NCBI GenBank assembly: GCA_031761405.1
Contig: JASEVX010000010.1
Location: 29,394,674 to 29,458,673, forward strand
Direction: 5' to 3'
DNA from: Serripes groenlandicus
Lineage: Eukaryota > Mollusca > Bivalvia > Cardiida > Cardiidae
DNA length: 64,000 nucleotides
Positions 45,601 through 55,289 of the stretch are shown one piece after another (within the stretch, counting starts at the first letter, position 1; every line of letters begins with the position of its first letter). A program made the translations under genes and the position numbers. The notes beneath the pieces were generated by a model, which had not been told where the DNA came from, made no database searches, and saw nothing but the letters and a program-made list of their open reading frames with translations.

Positions 45601-48600
45601 CACTGATACATGATGTTAAAACGCCTCGATGAGGCAGGTAGAAATACATGGGCAACCTGTATAAAAAAATCTCCTGTTTATGCATGTCTTTGGGTATGTA
45701 TGGATTGCACAAGACATAGGTAACGATGCTCTATTTATTAAGCATTTTTAACAACGGATTCAAGACTGCTACTTACAAAAAATGGTATATGGATAAAAAA
45801 AAATGCGGGAATAGGACAACATTAAAAACATTTCAAATCATTATTAAACCCAGAGCTATATTTAAATTCATTTTTTCCTTTCTCCTTACGCACGTTATAT
45901 AGTAGCTTTAGATGCTCTAACCATGACCTTATGGTAGAGAGAGGTAGTCACATATCGATTGCAAAAAATGGTCGTGTTTGCCCTTTATGTCTTGATAAAA
46001 ATATGTACATTATTGAAGATGGGTTTCACTTTTTTTACGAATGTCTTACATATGACGATTTAAGAGACATTTATTTTAACGTATCCTGGATAAACAAAAA
46101 ACTCTTGACAAATTTTATGCAAAATTAAATACAAATATCCAGTCTGATGTATACAATACTGAAAAATTCATTCAGAGCGCATTCAAACTAAGAAGTAATT
46201 AAGACTCTTTCAATATCTTGATTATTTTTCAGCTTCAAATGTCAGTGTTATAATGTATTTCATCACTCCCTGTTATATATACATATCAATTATGTTGTAT
46301 AATGGGCCGGTGGCCTAAATTGCGAAATAAATATATTGTATCTTGTATCTTGGTCACCCTGCAACCATGAGCGCAATGCAGGGCAGCAATCACTACAAGT
46401 TATATGGTAAGCCACGGCCGGGGATCGAACCAGAGACCTCCTGTATCCGAGGCGGACGCTGTACCATTACAGTTACACCACCGACCGGTAGCCAATGATT
46501 GTATAATACAGATATAGTTAATTCATGAAACTATTCCTGACATACCGCACATATGTATATATAGCAATGTTTGCAAACTCAAATAGCCGACTGGTTGGCA
46601 AAGGGAGATACAAATCGTTCGAATCATAATGGACAAAAGTAACCTGATCCTGACCTTTGATCAAATGGTGTAAATTATTCTGAAATAAATGTTTTTCATC
46701 TAATCGAAATTTGTTATACGTATTTCCAAATAAATATTGTTATTTTATTTGTCTTTGTTGATATTGTATCTTGAATCTTACCATGTATATTCATATTACG
46801 TATAAAACAAACACACATTTGATGAAAATCATCCTAAGTCGAGATCATCTTTGCACAACACCGCCTCGAGTGTGTAGTGGTACAACATCCGCCTAGGTTG
46901 TTTGAAGTCGCAGATTCATTCCCCGACCTGGATTATCGAAATCTTTAAAAATAATACTAATCGCTTTCCCTGCTTGGCACACACGATGCTGTGGTTAGGA
47001 TACTACGTAGGGGTTTGGGAAATGATGGAATAGTATTATTGGTTAATTGCGAAGACGGAACGCGATGAGTTAATGTTTTGAAATAGTCGTAAAACACCAT
47101 ACAGACAATCAAAGACACATTTGCAGAAAGGTCAGATTCAGGTTAATTTTAAAGAGTTATCTGTTTTGCAATATACCTGTTTTGGGAATATTGTTTTAAC
47201 TGTCTGTTTAACTCGTGGTATTCGGGACGAACCTCCTGTCAAAATGACGTCATTAAAGTCCGATGGTAAGTAACTTTTCTCCTTTAAGAGCTTTTTGATA
47301 GTCTTACCAATACCGTTCCAGATTTTCTAAAAAAAAAAAATCACACAAACATGTAACAATATTTTGTTAAAATGAAATATTGATAAAAAGCAGCATTGAA
47401 ATACCTCAACATACCAAACGTTAAAGATTCTAATGAATAATGGCTTGCTATGGTTTTACCACAGGTACTAGTATCGTAAGATTTAAAAAAAAATCCGCAA
47501 TTTACTTTTACATAGAAGATTTAATTGCGAACATTTGTTTACCTCTTACGTAACTGTGGGTTTAATTTCACCCAAAGCGAAACAACAGATACCTACACAC
47601 TATGTATGTCTGTGTTAATTTAAGCTTAACTGAACAGATTCTTACGATTCGATTGAGTGTATTGGTTAATTTATCCAGCACCAAACTATGTATGTCTTTG
47701 TCCACTGTTCAATGTCATCATAATACACGAAACAGCATGACGATCAGATCGAAATGATGTCATCACATACAGTCTCCTCATTCAAAGTTCCAAATAGTCG
47801 TTCTGAACGTGGCACGTGGTGCTCATATTGAAGTGAAAGCTTTCCAGAAAGAGGAACACATTGTTGACAAACTCATACATGTACAAACTTGAATGTGTTA
47901 ATGTAAGGTTTTATTTCATTAACATTATTTCTACATTTTCAGTTATGCTATTTTTGAATGTTGTTTATGTAGATATTCTATTCTTGAAATAGTAAATCGA
48001 TTTTGAGCACTTTCCTTCTCATTTCTAGATTTAACTAAACTTTCATTTTGTAATCAATGTTTACAATTTATCCACGTTATATCAACAACCGACATTCACA
48101 GTTTTATTTATTGATCCCAATTATAATTAAGTTGTACACTGTACAGACACTTTTGGAAAACATTGTGGCATGTGGCTTATAATGAAGAATTTCTCTTTTT
48201 GCCACAATGTTTGCATCGCTTTTCCATTATTGTACTTTCATTTATAGAAATTTCCTGATTTTACTTAGATGTTTTCGCTGAATATTTGTTGTATGCGGGA
48301 AATGGTTAACGTCAAAACGTCCCGTTAGAGGCTCCAATAATGCTTTTTCCAACTAGCTGGTGAACAATGGAGATACTGTCCAGAATGTGCAGAGGCAAAT
48401 ATTGAGCTCGATCATCGCTTTTATATAAGTGAAAAGGGTCGGTTTACAATTACAATCCTTAAAAATTAATATGGTCTTCCATAGTAAAAGATTTCACATA
48501 ACAAACAAATGTAGATATCATATAACAAACCTATGTCGATAGCATATGCTTAATCTGTTCTCTCTTGTAGATGCATTCCAACGAATCTGCAGCTTACGCA

Positions 48601-51600
48601 GTTGAAAACAAAAAGTGACAAAAGGGGAAATTGCTTATATATTAAATGATCAGTTTCTCCCTTTGCCACAATGATTTCATCTCTTTTCATTATTTATGCA
48701 TTCTTTCATATTGTTAGCTATATGTTTTCGCCGTTTTTGTAGGTGTGCTGTTAATTGACGAACTAATAAGACTTACTACATTCATTTCTTCAAAGAAATC
48801 ACGTGACATCGTCGAACTGAAGTCCAGGTATCCATGAAACTGCTCTATGTCCAGAGTTGCCTTTTTCTGAAAAGAGAGTGACCGCTTGACCCTCTCGACA
48901 TCTTTCATTAGTTTAGCCATAGCCGTGAAATCATCCTCAACATCCGTTTGGTATTGTCTAGTGTACTCTTTCAGAAAGTATTGTGCCATCTTCTTGTTGA
49001 TTGCGTTACCGGATACGGCATCAGTGCCCTTAGAAGCAACTGTTTCAACAAACCCCTCAGCTATTACTGCGATTGACACATCCAGATGACTGGCACCTGT
49101 GAAGTTTAAACTCGATGTGTTGGTTTGATTTAAACCGCTGTCAACATGTTTTAAGTTCTATTTCGGCGTGTCCTGGGTAAGATACCAGTACTACAGGTCC
49201 GTTTAAACTGACGCCAACAAGTCAGTCATAATGCTAAATCCCATTTTTAAAAGAATTTGGTATGACCAGCAAATATTGAATTTAAAGTAAAATTATTCTG
49301 GCAAAACGGGAAATTGCTAATCTTAAGTAATATTCTTGTGTCCTGCAGTTTTTCAAAAAGTGTTTGCCAAATCTGCACTAAACTGCGTCTCTAAGAGGAA
49401 ATTAATATGGTTTGAGTCATACCAATGTTGACAGGTAATAACTCAAAAGCAGATATTATTGGTATTGTTATTAAAACGACAAAAAACATACCTCAAAACC
49501 AGACAGTGTTATTATTAAAATGGTAAGGAACTTACTTCATGAGCAGATAATGTTGCTATTGAAATGGTAAAGAACATACATCATACACCGATAGTGTTGT
49601 TATTGAAATGGTAAGGAACATATTTCTTAAGCAGATATTATTGTTATTAGAATAGTAAGTTCCTACCTCAAAACCAGATAGTTTATTTAAATTGGCGAGG
49701 AATCTAAATCCAAATCAGACAATATTGTTGTTACGGTACCTACCTCATTAGCAGATATTGTTGTTATTAAAATGGAAAGACAAATACCTATTAAACTGGT
49801 AAGTAACCTACCAAAGTTAATAACTATTTGTTCAAGTCGTCTTTCAAGTTCGTCATATCTTTCTTTGCCAGTGCTAGACTGTAGTATACAACAACAGAAG
49901 TTCTGTGAAATCAAACGGTTATTATACGAGAAAGAGGGTCTAAGATGATGGCAAGGAACATACTTCATTAGTAGATAGTGGTGTAATTAAATTCACAATA
50001 TACCTACCTTAGAAGCCGAAAATGGTAAGGAACATACCTCAAAAGCAGATAGTGTTGCTTGAAGCAGACAGTGTTGTTTTGAAAATGGTACTGAACCTAA
50101 CATATGCAAGCAGTGTTGTTATTATAATGGTAAGGAACATACTTCATTAGTAGATCGTGTTGTTATTAAAATGGTAAGGAACATACCTCAAAAGCAGATA
50201 GTGTTGCTTGAAGCCGATAGTGTTGTTTTGAAAATGGTACTGAACCTAACATATGCAAGCAGTGTTGTTATTATAATGGTAAGGAATATTCTACATTAGT
50301 AGATAGTGTTGTTGTTGCAATAGTAAGGAACATACTTCATAAGTAGATAGTGTTGTTCTTGAAATGGTAAAGAACATACCTCATATGTTAAAGTGGTAAA
50401 TAACCTACTAAAGTCAATCACCATTTTCTTTTGAAATCGTCTTTCGACATATCTGTTTGTGCTAATACTAGACTGTAGTATACAGCAAGATCAGTTCTGT
50501 AAAAGCAAAGCGGTTATAATACGGGAAAGTGGTTCTTATATGGCGTCATAAGCAGATAGTGTTGCTATTAAGCGTGTAAAGGACCCTACCTCTGAAGTAG
50601 ACAGTGTTGTTACTAAAATGATAAAACACCTACCTTAAAAGCTAATAGTGCTGCTATTAAAATGGTAAGGAACATACCTCAATAGCAGATAGTGTTGTTA
50701 TTAAAATGAAAAGGATACTACCTCAAAACCAGAAATGCTGTTATTAAATTGGTAAGTAACCTACCAAAGTCAATCACTATTATTTTCAAATCGTCTTTCA
50801 ATTTCGTCATATCTGTATTTGCCAGTGCTACGCTGTAGAATACAGCAACAGCAGTTCTGTAAAAAGCAAAACGGATATTATACGCGTAAAGAGGTCTTAC
50901 AAAGTGTCATATTTCTCGTAGGATGAACACATTCATTCTATTTAGAACCCTAATCGACGTTGGTCACTGTTTGTAATGCCAAAATACCTGATTGGCAGCT
51001 ATCAGGTGACATTATATAGTTTAGCAATGTTAAGGTTTCAATGTGTTTTGCCTCGTTACCAAACAGCAGTTGTGGTTCCATCTTTACATTTCACAGTACA
51101 CGAAACCGACTATAAATTGTTCATTGTTGGCAATTTATGTCGCTTTTAACAATGTATCAGTCACGGTGTTACCTGGGTAAGCTACCAATTATTATGGTCC
51201 ATTTATCCAGACACAAGCGAATCGGTTGTTATACTAACTCCACACTTCTGATTACCAAGGAGTGGGGCGAAGAAATACTTCAATTTAAAGATCCGGCCGT
51301 GGATCGAGCCCATACTATCCCAAATCCGGGGGCTGTTTGTAAACTCTGTAAAACTGAACCACCCAATGAAGCATAAACTAATCAAAGTTAACCAGCTGCA
51401 ATGGTCGTACTCGGCTACATGGTTGGTAAAAGGGTCGAGAGCAATATGCTTCTTAATACATGTGACTGTTGTGTGAGAAATGTGTGATTTGAACGTGGTT
51501 AACTACTTTGTTGCATGGGGAGACACATGTCTTGTAAATTGGGTTGGAACTTATTTTATCATAACGTGGAATATTCAGATTTACATAACACGATTTTAAG

Positions 51601-52657
51601 GTTTATTTATTATCAGACCTGTGTTTTACTGAAACAGCTGCGTGCTGCAAACATGTTATATGAAGGATAATGATGCAGATCGTTCGTGTAACTGTTTTAA
51701 TTAACAACCACGTACATGTATAGGTTATTGTGGACGATAAATTTAAATACACCAATGGTATACACAGGTCACGATTTACAACATAAAATGGTCCCTTTTG
51801 GTGATGTCAAATTAAATAATCTCATCAAAATCAGACCAAAATACAACAATGCATATGAATGAATATTGTATCTTACTACAACGCATACAAGGTTCCCTCG
51901 AATTGACCCCACACACTTAAATACTCATAAGCACATGCTTGCATTTTTGTAAAATGAAATCGCAAGATGCAAGCAACGCTTTATTCTATACAATAGGACT
52001 ACTCGACAACCACCGCTTCTTTATCTCGTTTATTTAAATGGGTTATCTTACCCGCTTCATACCGAACGATTTAGTAAATCATGAGCCAACATACATGGGA
52101 AGTCATCAACATCACATCAGTATACGAGCGAACGAATATCAGGTCTTTTTTTAATATAATTGAACAAACCATCAACTTACGGCGCGTTGAGGGTTTTGAC
52201 GACATCAAGTCCGGCTAGTTTCCCCGCATTCTTAACTGCTCTTCTTTGGTGGTCATTAAAATAAGCTGGAACAGTAAGAACAGCTTTGTTGATGTCTTGA
52301 TGAAGGAAATCTTCAGCTATCGCCTTTTCATAAGCCAGAAGCACACCCAATATTTCTTCTGGATAATATTTCGTTGACGTATTGACTTGAAATGCCGGTT
52401 TACCGTTGTTATCAACAATGGTATTACCTATAAATTTCGACTTTGATTGTTCGCGAACCTTCAAGTCATCCCATGCTCTTCCTATGAATGCGCTTATACA
52501 GTCAAATGTCTCGTGCCTGTTTGATCCTTTCTTAGCTAGAGCATCATCGCCAATGTATATCCTACCGTCATCATGGAATGTGACCACTGTGGGTGTCTTT
52601 TCTCTACCATACGAGTTGGAAATAATTGATACCTCTAAACCAGTCCATACCCCGGCA
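40235..52657 (-). CDS. Divergent HSP70-like gene, six joined exons (5' exon not found)
   Basis: HSP70s are ATP-driven chaperones with an N-terminal ATPase domain and a C-terminal peptide-binding domain. Six minus-strand exons (52657-52181, 50856-50765, 49096-48777, 47326-47177, 42096-41847, 40722-40235) have AG acceptors and GT donors and join in one frame for 591 codons to a TAA at 40235. In order: 'VPAYFNDHQRRAVKNAG' and 'GLDVVKTLNAPTA' (ATPase subdomain IA), 'VIDFGASHLDVS' (phosphate loop 2), 'GGSSRIPRVKQ', 'HGAAYQGAI', and 'VVELYEGEGDTIEGY' (peptide-binding sheet). Compared with the family, the catalytic Glu of 'INEPTAA' is Ala, and the loop 'DLGGGTFD' is 'DFGASHLD', so Thr and two Gly are lost while both Asp remain. 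The helical lid is short and there is no EEVD end. The N-terminal 'IGIDLGTT' segment must be in an upstream exon that I could not find; exon 52657 begins in mid-codon. The introns are large and repeat-filled. The constant frame and intact splice sites argue for a functional gene, probably a pseudo-ATPase HSP70. Confidence 0.88.
40895..41120. mobile_element. Fold-back MITE related to family 1, in an intron
   Basis: Left 'gaacagtatagacccagatc' and right 'ctgaccctatactgttcag' pair inversely. Internal 'gtacagtctgatca' resembles the family 1 interior. Confidence 0.65.
41530..41790 (+). mobile_element. Very degraded family A SINE
   Basis: A weak head ('acctccgtggtgttttaatt', 'ggttagatacccgttcaggt'), a body, and the tail 'gaaatattgttgacaatggc'. 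It lies just before the HSP70-like exon at 41847. Confidence 0.5.
41847..42096 (-). CDS. HSP70-like exon (linker and peptide-binding sheet)
   Basis: 250 bp, acceptor 'ttctttcag', donor GTAAGA. 'MMITHGAAYQGAI' equals the family's 'AVAYGAAVQAAI'. The interdomain linker is changed ('QLTLDSSTASLGF' against 'LLLLDVTPLSLGI'). Ends at 'VVELYEG'. Confidence 0.9.
42420..42620 (+). mobile_element. SINE family B with long (CAAT)n tail
   Basis: 'tgttgtgtggataattggtg', 'gaaatgttgttgacaatgga', then an (aatc)n run to 42618. Confidence 0.75.
42621..43262. other. Intronic sequence, nothing recognised
   Basis: Part of the intron between HSP70-like exons 47177 and 42096. No gene or structured repeat seen. Confidence 0.5.
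43265..43340 (-). mobile_element. Left part of a SINE (family A) split by a LINE
   Basis: 'taagtaaccagtactaccgg' and 'acaccagccagtcagtcgtc' end abruptly at about 43340. The expected continuation ('accctgcaaccatgagcgc') resumes at about 46354. Confidence 0.8.
43342..46352 (+). pseudogene. Dead non-LTR retrotransposon (LINE), element 2
   Basis: 5'-truncated inside the endonuclease domain: 'IDGNFTCLANNGASIVDYMN' and 'SVHFPI' (the family's SDHxPI with a changed second residue) open the ORF at 43513-44406. It continues through 'KKRTPGSDGICTEMYKYPL', then a TGA at 44404. RT motifs continue in other frames: 'PVHKKGNVTDPNNYRGISLI', 'FIDFANAFDSIQHRKLWGAI', and 'LMFADD' in 44822-45100. C-terminal pieces ('GSQLWGYKYYDK', 'EDGFHFFYECLTYDDLRDIY') end before 'gggccggtggcctaaatt' and a (tgtatct)n-like tail. 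Multiple stops and shifts make it inactive. Same family as 6880-8908. Confidence 0.92.
43513..44406 (+). CDS. LINE ORF2 fragment: endonuclease end to RT start (element 2)
   Basis: 297 codons. The N-terminal 30 or so residues are the end of an apurinic-type endonuclease domain. The middle is a cysteine- and lysine-rich connector, and the end carries the conserved 'GSDGI' that precedes RT motif 1 in non-LTR elements. The TGA interrupts the RT just before 'SGNFPQVWGDSIITPVHKKG'. Confidence 0.85.
   Translation: MNASCSLFDHISDFRVLDNDNSVHFPICSILSLYKADEPFNDNINEQEMSVLNKFKWNIELKDVFIDKFNSTYVSFKTDVITFLSSSFLTYFVDTFKCACDVMRCRTSDPIYKHRNNPWRNGQCTLCKNDKLKVLYQYRRSNCWVDLIHYKIKRNKFKALCKQRKQMYCKNKRAELIDSRNDNKKYLSMLQNCNKVSYISNHDNPNTDWYEHFNLLLNTDVLDSTSNDTNIFVLDHITTNNDSSSLNQPITEDEIIFSINHVQKKRTPGSDGICTEMYKYPLVYTLPYLNKLFNNIF
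46353..46492 (-). mobile_element. Right part of the split family A SINE
   Basis: 'accctgcaaccatgagcgc', then the tRNA head 'acggccggggatcgaaccag' and 'accaccgaccgg' in minus orientation. It completes the piece at 43265-43340. Confidence 0.8.
46858..47112 (+). mobile_element. Degraded family A SINE
   Basis: Head 'gcctcgagtgtgtagtggta' and 'cagattcattccccgacctg', and tail 'agtcgtaaaacaccatacag', with a diverged body. Confidence 0.6.
47177..47326 (-). CDS. HSP70-like exon (end of ATPase domain)
   Basis: 150 bp, 50 codons in phase 0 at both ends. The key motif 'DVILTGGSSRIPRVKQTVK' corresponds to the family signature 'LVGGSTRIPKVQ'. Acceptor after a T-rich tract ending TTAG; donor GTATAT. Confidence 0.9.
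47327..48124. other. Intronic sequence, nothing recognised
   Basis: Part of the HSP70-like intron. AT-rich with no structured repeat seen. Confidence 0.5.
48125..48700. mobile_element. Fold-back MITE family 2 elements in an HSP70-like intron
   Basis: Words 'cattgtggcatgtgg', 'aagaatttctctttttgcca' and 'tgtatgcgggaaatggtta' (about 48150-48310), and 'atcagtttctccctttgcca' with 'gaatctgcagcttacgc' (about 48580-48680). Confidence 0.6.
48777..49096 (-). CDS. HSP70-like exon (ATPase subdomain II)
   Basis: 320 bp, acceptor 'acttcacag' and donor GTAAGT. 'GASHLDVSIAVIAEGFVETV' begins the second ATPase lobe, then 'KKMAQYFLKEYTRQYQ', 'VERVKRSLSFQKKATLDIEQ' and 'SRDFFEEMN', matching the family's 'ERAKRTLS' and 'RARFEELN' positions. 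Confidence 0.9.
49110..49268 (-). mobile_element. SINE family A, head truncated, in intron
   Basis: Tail-like 'ttaaaccgctgtcaacatgt', body 'tcctgggtaagataccagta' and 'gccaacaagtcagtcataat'. It ends at 'ttggtatgacc' without the tRNA head. Confidence 0.75.
49812..49902 (-). pseudogene. HSP70-like exon copy C, frameshifted
   Basis: 91 bp with acceptor 'tttcacag' and donor GTAGG. One base is missing relative to copy A, producing TAG. 'TSVVVYYSLALAKKDMTNLK' is readable before the shift, and 'IVINFG' after it in another frame. Confidence 0.85.
50409..50496 (-). pseudogene. HSP70-like exon copy B, frameshifted
   Basis: 88 bp with conserved acceptor 'ttttacag' and donor GTAGG. Relative to copy A it lacks two codons in the middle and has a net +2 change near the end, giving a TGA and breaking the phase. 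'TDLAVYYSLVLAQTDM' is still readable. Confidence 0.85.
50765..50856 (-). CDS. HSP70-like exon, intact copy A of a triplicated exon
   Basis: 92 bp, acceptor 'tttttacag', donor GTAGGT. Encodes 'TAVAVFYSVALANTDMTKLK' then 'DDLKIIVIDFG'. It is the only one of three tandem copies that joins in frame to both neighbouring exons. Confidence 0.88.
51120..51330 (-). mobile_element. Degraded family A SINE in intron
   Basis: 'acctgggtaagctaccaatt', 'catttatccagacacaagcg', and head remnant 'gatccggccgtggatcgagc'. Confidence 0.65.
51331..52180. other. Intronic sequence, nothing recognised
   Basis: Lies between HSP70-like exons 52181 and 50856. No gene or repeat recognised. Confidence 0.5.
52181..52657 (-). 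CDS. HSP70-like exon (ATPase domain, N-terminal part)
   Basis: Acceptor 'atatatttcag' before TGCC and donor GTAAGT after AACGCGCC. 477 bp. Reads from 'AGVWTGLEVSIISNSYGREK' through 'TPTVVTFHDDGRIYIGDD' to 'KTLNAP'. The Ala codon GCG stands one base from a Glu codon (GAG) at the family's catalytic glutamate. Confidence 0.9.
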
Positions 52658-53130
52658 CTGAAATATATTTAGATTACGAGTGACGCTCTGCGATTAAAAA
52701 CCGGAATACATTTGCGACAAGCGTATATCCAAATCAGTTCGCCAATTATTCATAGAAGGTTTAAGGATTCTTCTGTAAAACAATATCAAGTTGGATACTT
52801 TAGCATGGAAGCGTAGGCATGTCTTTATCCACAACTGTAATAATTATGTTATGGTTCTCGCAGGGCATTGATCTAATGATAATGTTTGTGAAAGTTATTC
52901 AAATATGTCTTTATATACAATCGTATTGACAAATGTATCTATGATTTCATTCCATTTTTTTAAATAAAAAAACTCGTTATTCCGGACTAATGCTGCGGGT
53001 TTTTATTTTCAATATTTTGCCATAAAATTCAATTTCGATTCATTCAAAGGGCCCGTCACACTTATATTCAGAATCAGCAGGAATTAAACAGAACCAGCCA
53101 TATGCATACTTAAAATGCACTTCGAACCCA
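52658..53130. other. Upstream intron of the HSP70-like gene, no exon found
   Basis: I looked on the minus strand for the missing first exon ('IGIDLGTT'-like codons before a GT donor) here and up to about 57 kb and found none. Confidence 0.45.
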
Positions 53131-53620
53131 CCTCGAATATTGCACATTTCGGGTGTTTTAGCTCTTGAATGCAGCTCGAATGTAGTTGGAACATAGTATG
53201 AATATTTAGAATGCTGTTAGAATCCAGTCAAAATATTTAGAATGCACTTCAATTGCCGTTTTGGAATGTTGCCCGAATACCGCTTAAAGGCATGCGACTC
53301 CTAAATACTAATAAACTTCTAGCAGCTGGCCGCGTTTTTATACGAATGTATACCGAGGGTTACCGTTTGGGTTCTCCTTCGAATGCGATCAAATGTTTCG
53401 AATGTAGTCAGATTGCTGTAAGACTATATAGAATGTAGTCAAAACGCAGTTAAAATACACTTCAAATGCTGTTCGATATTTCTACACAACGAATACATCT
53501 CAAAATGTTTTTTAGCATGAGCAAAACATTCGGACTGTCCACAATAATAGACCAGATTATTTGGAATGCACTCAGAATGCAGGCAGAATTTTTAGAATAC
53601 ACCATCGTTATTTAGAGGAT
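53131..53620. repeat. Degenerate short-unit array with 'gaatgcag' words
   Basis: Many spaced copies of 'gaatgcag', 'gaatgtagtc' and 'tagaatgca', about every 15-30 bp. Highly diverged and not coding. Confidence 0.6.
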
Positions 53621-53761
53621 GTCAGACTGGCTACTGTGTAATCTTTGGCACATGCTTTTTTTACATTGCGTGCAATTCATATATACATATGAAAAACAGT
53701 CTTTTACAGAGGCAACTTTACCTTAATGATTAGAGCCTAACGCCATTTCTAAAAAGAATCA

Positions 53762-53882
53762 GTCAAAACACAGCGGACAGTTCACCTACCCTTGTATTTC
53801 CTGGCTTTCTCACACTAGTACTACAAGCAACAGTCTTTACAAGCAACTTGCTGCTTACTTCCCACATAGACACGTACGCATT
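53762..53882 (-). mobile_element. SINE family B, partial
   Basis: Plus-strand 'tgtatttcctggctttctca' and 'gcaacagtctttacaagcaa' are the reverse of the family B tail side. The head is missing. Confidence 0.7.
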
Positions 53883-54195
53883 GATGGAAGACGAATGACG
53901 CGTGTTACATTATAGGGATAATACACTTTTTCGCTATTATTGCATAAAATAAGAGCAAACCTCAAATATATAGTCCGCTGTAACGTTCAGATGTACGATA
54001 ACAGCTGATGAACATGACCCGATAACGATTGACACATTCGACGTTATAAAATAAACAATTTATGTTTTACATATCAACGAACCGGTCCTACATCAAGGTT
54101 GCCATCGCTGACTCGACACGGGTCGAATTAAATAAATGGTTTTTAGATTATATTATGCTCTTTAGCTGTGTGTCTATTGCATGTTACCGATTATC

Positions 54196-54505
54196 GAGTT
54201 AAAAATAAATAATATTATGTCCCTGACGTAAGATATGAACTTTATCTGACAAGGTTGGGACAATTATCCTTTCTCACAGCCGAGTCTGATAAAGTTTATA
54301 TCGAAAGTCAGGGACGTAATATTCGATTTATCTTGCATGTAAAATTATGTTTTCAGGTAAATTTACACTCATTCTTACCAGTTTTAAGAAATAGCATTCA
54401 CAATAACAAAAGCCCATTCATAAATGTCGTCACCTAAAACTAAATGACAACGCGCGTGCACAAATACGCGCCGAATTACATTGTGTACACACGTCATACG
54501 GATTA
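54196..54505 (+). repeat. Fragment of the long repeat unit (third locus)
   Basis: Collinear with 3040-3560 of copy 1: 'tatgtccctga', 'tatgaactttatctgac', 'gaaagtcagggacgta', 'gttttcaggtaaat', 'aaatacgcgcc'. It lacks the SINE found at 3190-3346 and a 30-bp segment. It includes part of the block missing from copy 2. Confidence 0.8.
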
Positions 54506-54804
54506 CAAAATTAGTTCTATCACACTGTGATTAATACCATCATGTTTAAACAAATACTTGACATAAATCGCCGACCTTCGGCCAGTAGCCGGGAGATGCA
54601 GCGTCCCTGTTTTGTTTACTAATGATGCCCGGGTATGCATATGTAAAACATCTAACCGGTCTGAAACGGCACGTGCGCGCGAGAATCGCCTTGTTTATAC
54701 ACGTTTTCTCGCCGTTTATGCCCGGTTTTTGCAATGTTTCTGTATCCCTTAAGCGGGCGTAAACCATAGATTTTATGCAATAATTGCTTTTGTCAAACGT
54801 CGGA

Positions 54805-54900
54805 AAGAATGTTGGTCTAGCGTGGGTACGAACTAAGAACCTCTGGATTGACAGCTCACGTCGATACCGACAGCAATGCCAGGGCTCGGCTAATCTGTAT
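54805..54900 (-). mobile_element. tRNA-like SINE head (family B type)
   Basis: Plus strand 'cctctggattgacagctcac' and 'ataccgacagc' match the head at 15365-15430. Confidence 0.55.
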
Positions 54901-55289
54901 GAGGGTTTAACAATGCATTATTCTACAATTTCGAAGTAGTATTACTGCAATTAGACTAATTAGTTCCCTCTTTTCCGTCGACATGTGACATCTTGCATGC
55001 ATCCATTGGTGCTTAGAAGCTCAAGGGCATGATTTAAATATGTTTATAATAGCGGCTTAAATTAACTCAGAACGAGCAATGGCACCTAAATTTCCATTGT
55101 TTACGAAGAAAAATGATTTAACGCTTTTAAAGACTGTATGGCAAGGTGATTAACCTTGGTAAAAATCAAAGCGCCAATCGCACTGTAGTGGCGATCGTAT
55201 GGAAAATCCTGCAAAGTAACAAGCAGTATATCGGTGTAGGGCTTGCGATAACTCTGGTGCGGGTAAATTTGAGAATGTATCAACCCTGT

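Larger units (their letters stand above)
49395..50760. repeat. 44-bp intronic minisatellite, interrupted by exon copies B and C
   Basis: Units contain 'ggtaaggaacatacctcaaa' then 'agcagatagtgttgttatta'. Units occur before, between and after the duplicated exons, so the exon copies and the minisatellite were amplified together. On the gene's sense strand each good unit includes GAG followed by GTATGT, a 5' splice-site-like sequence. Confidence 0.9.

Noticed and set aside
2493..47112. CRISPR-like array from regularly repeated SINE and MITE words
   Set aside because: Eukaryotic DNA; the repeats are irregularly spaced, in both orientations, with diverged copies and target duplications.
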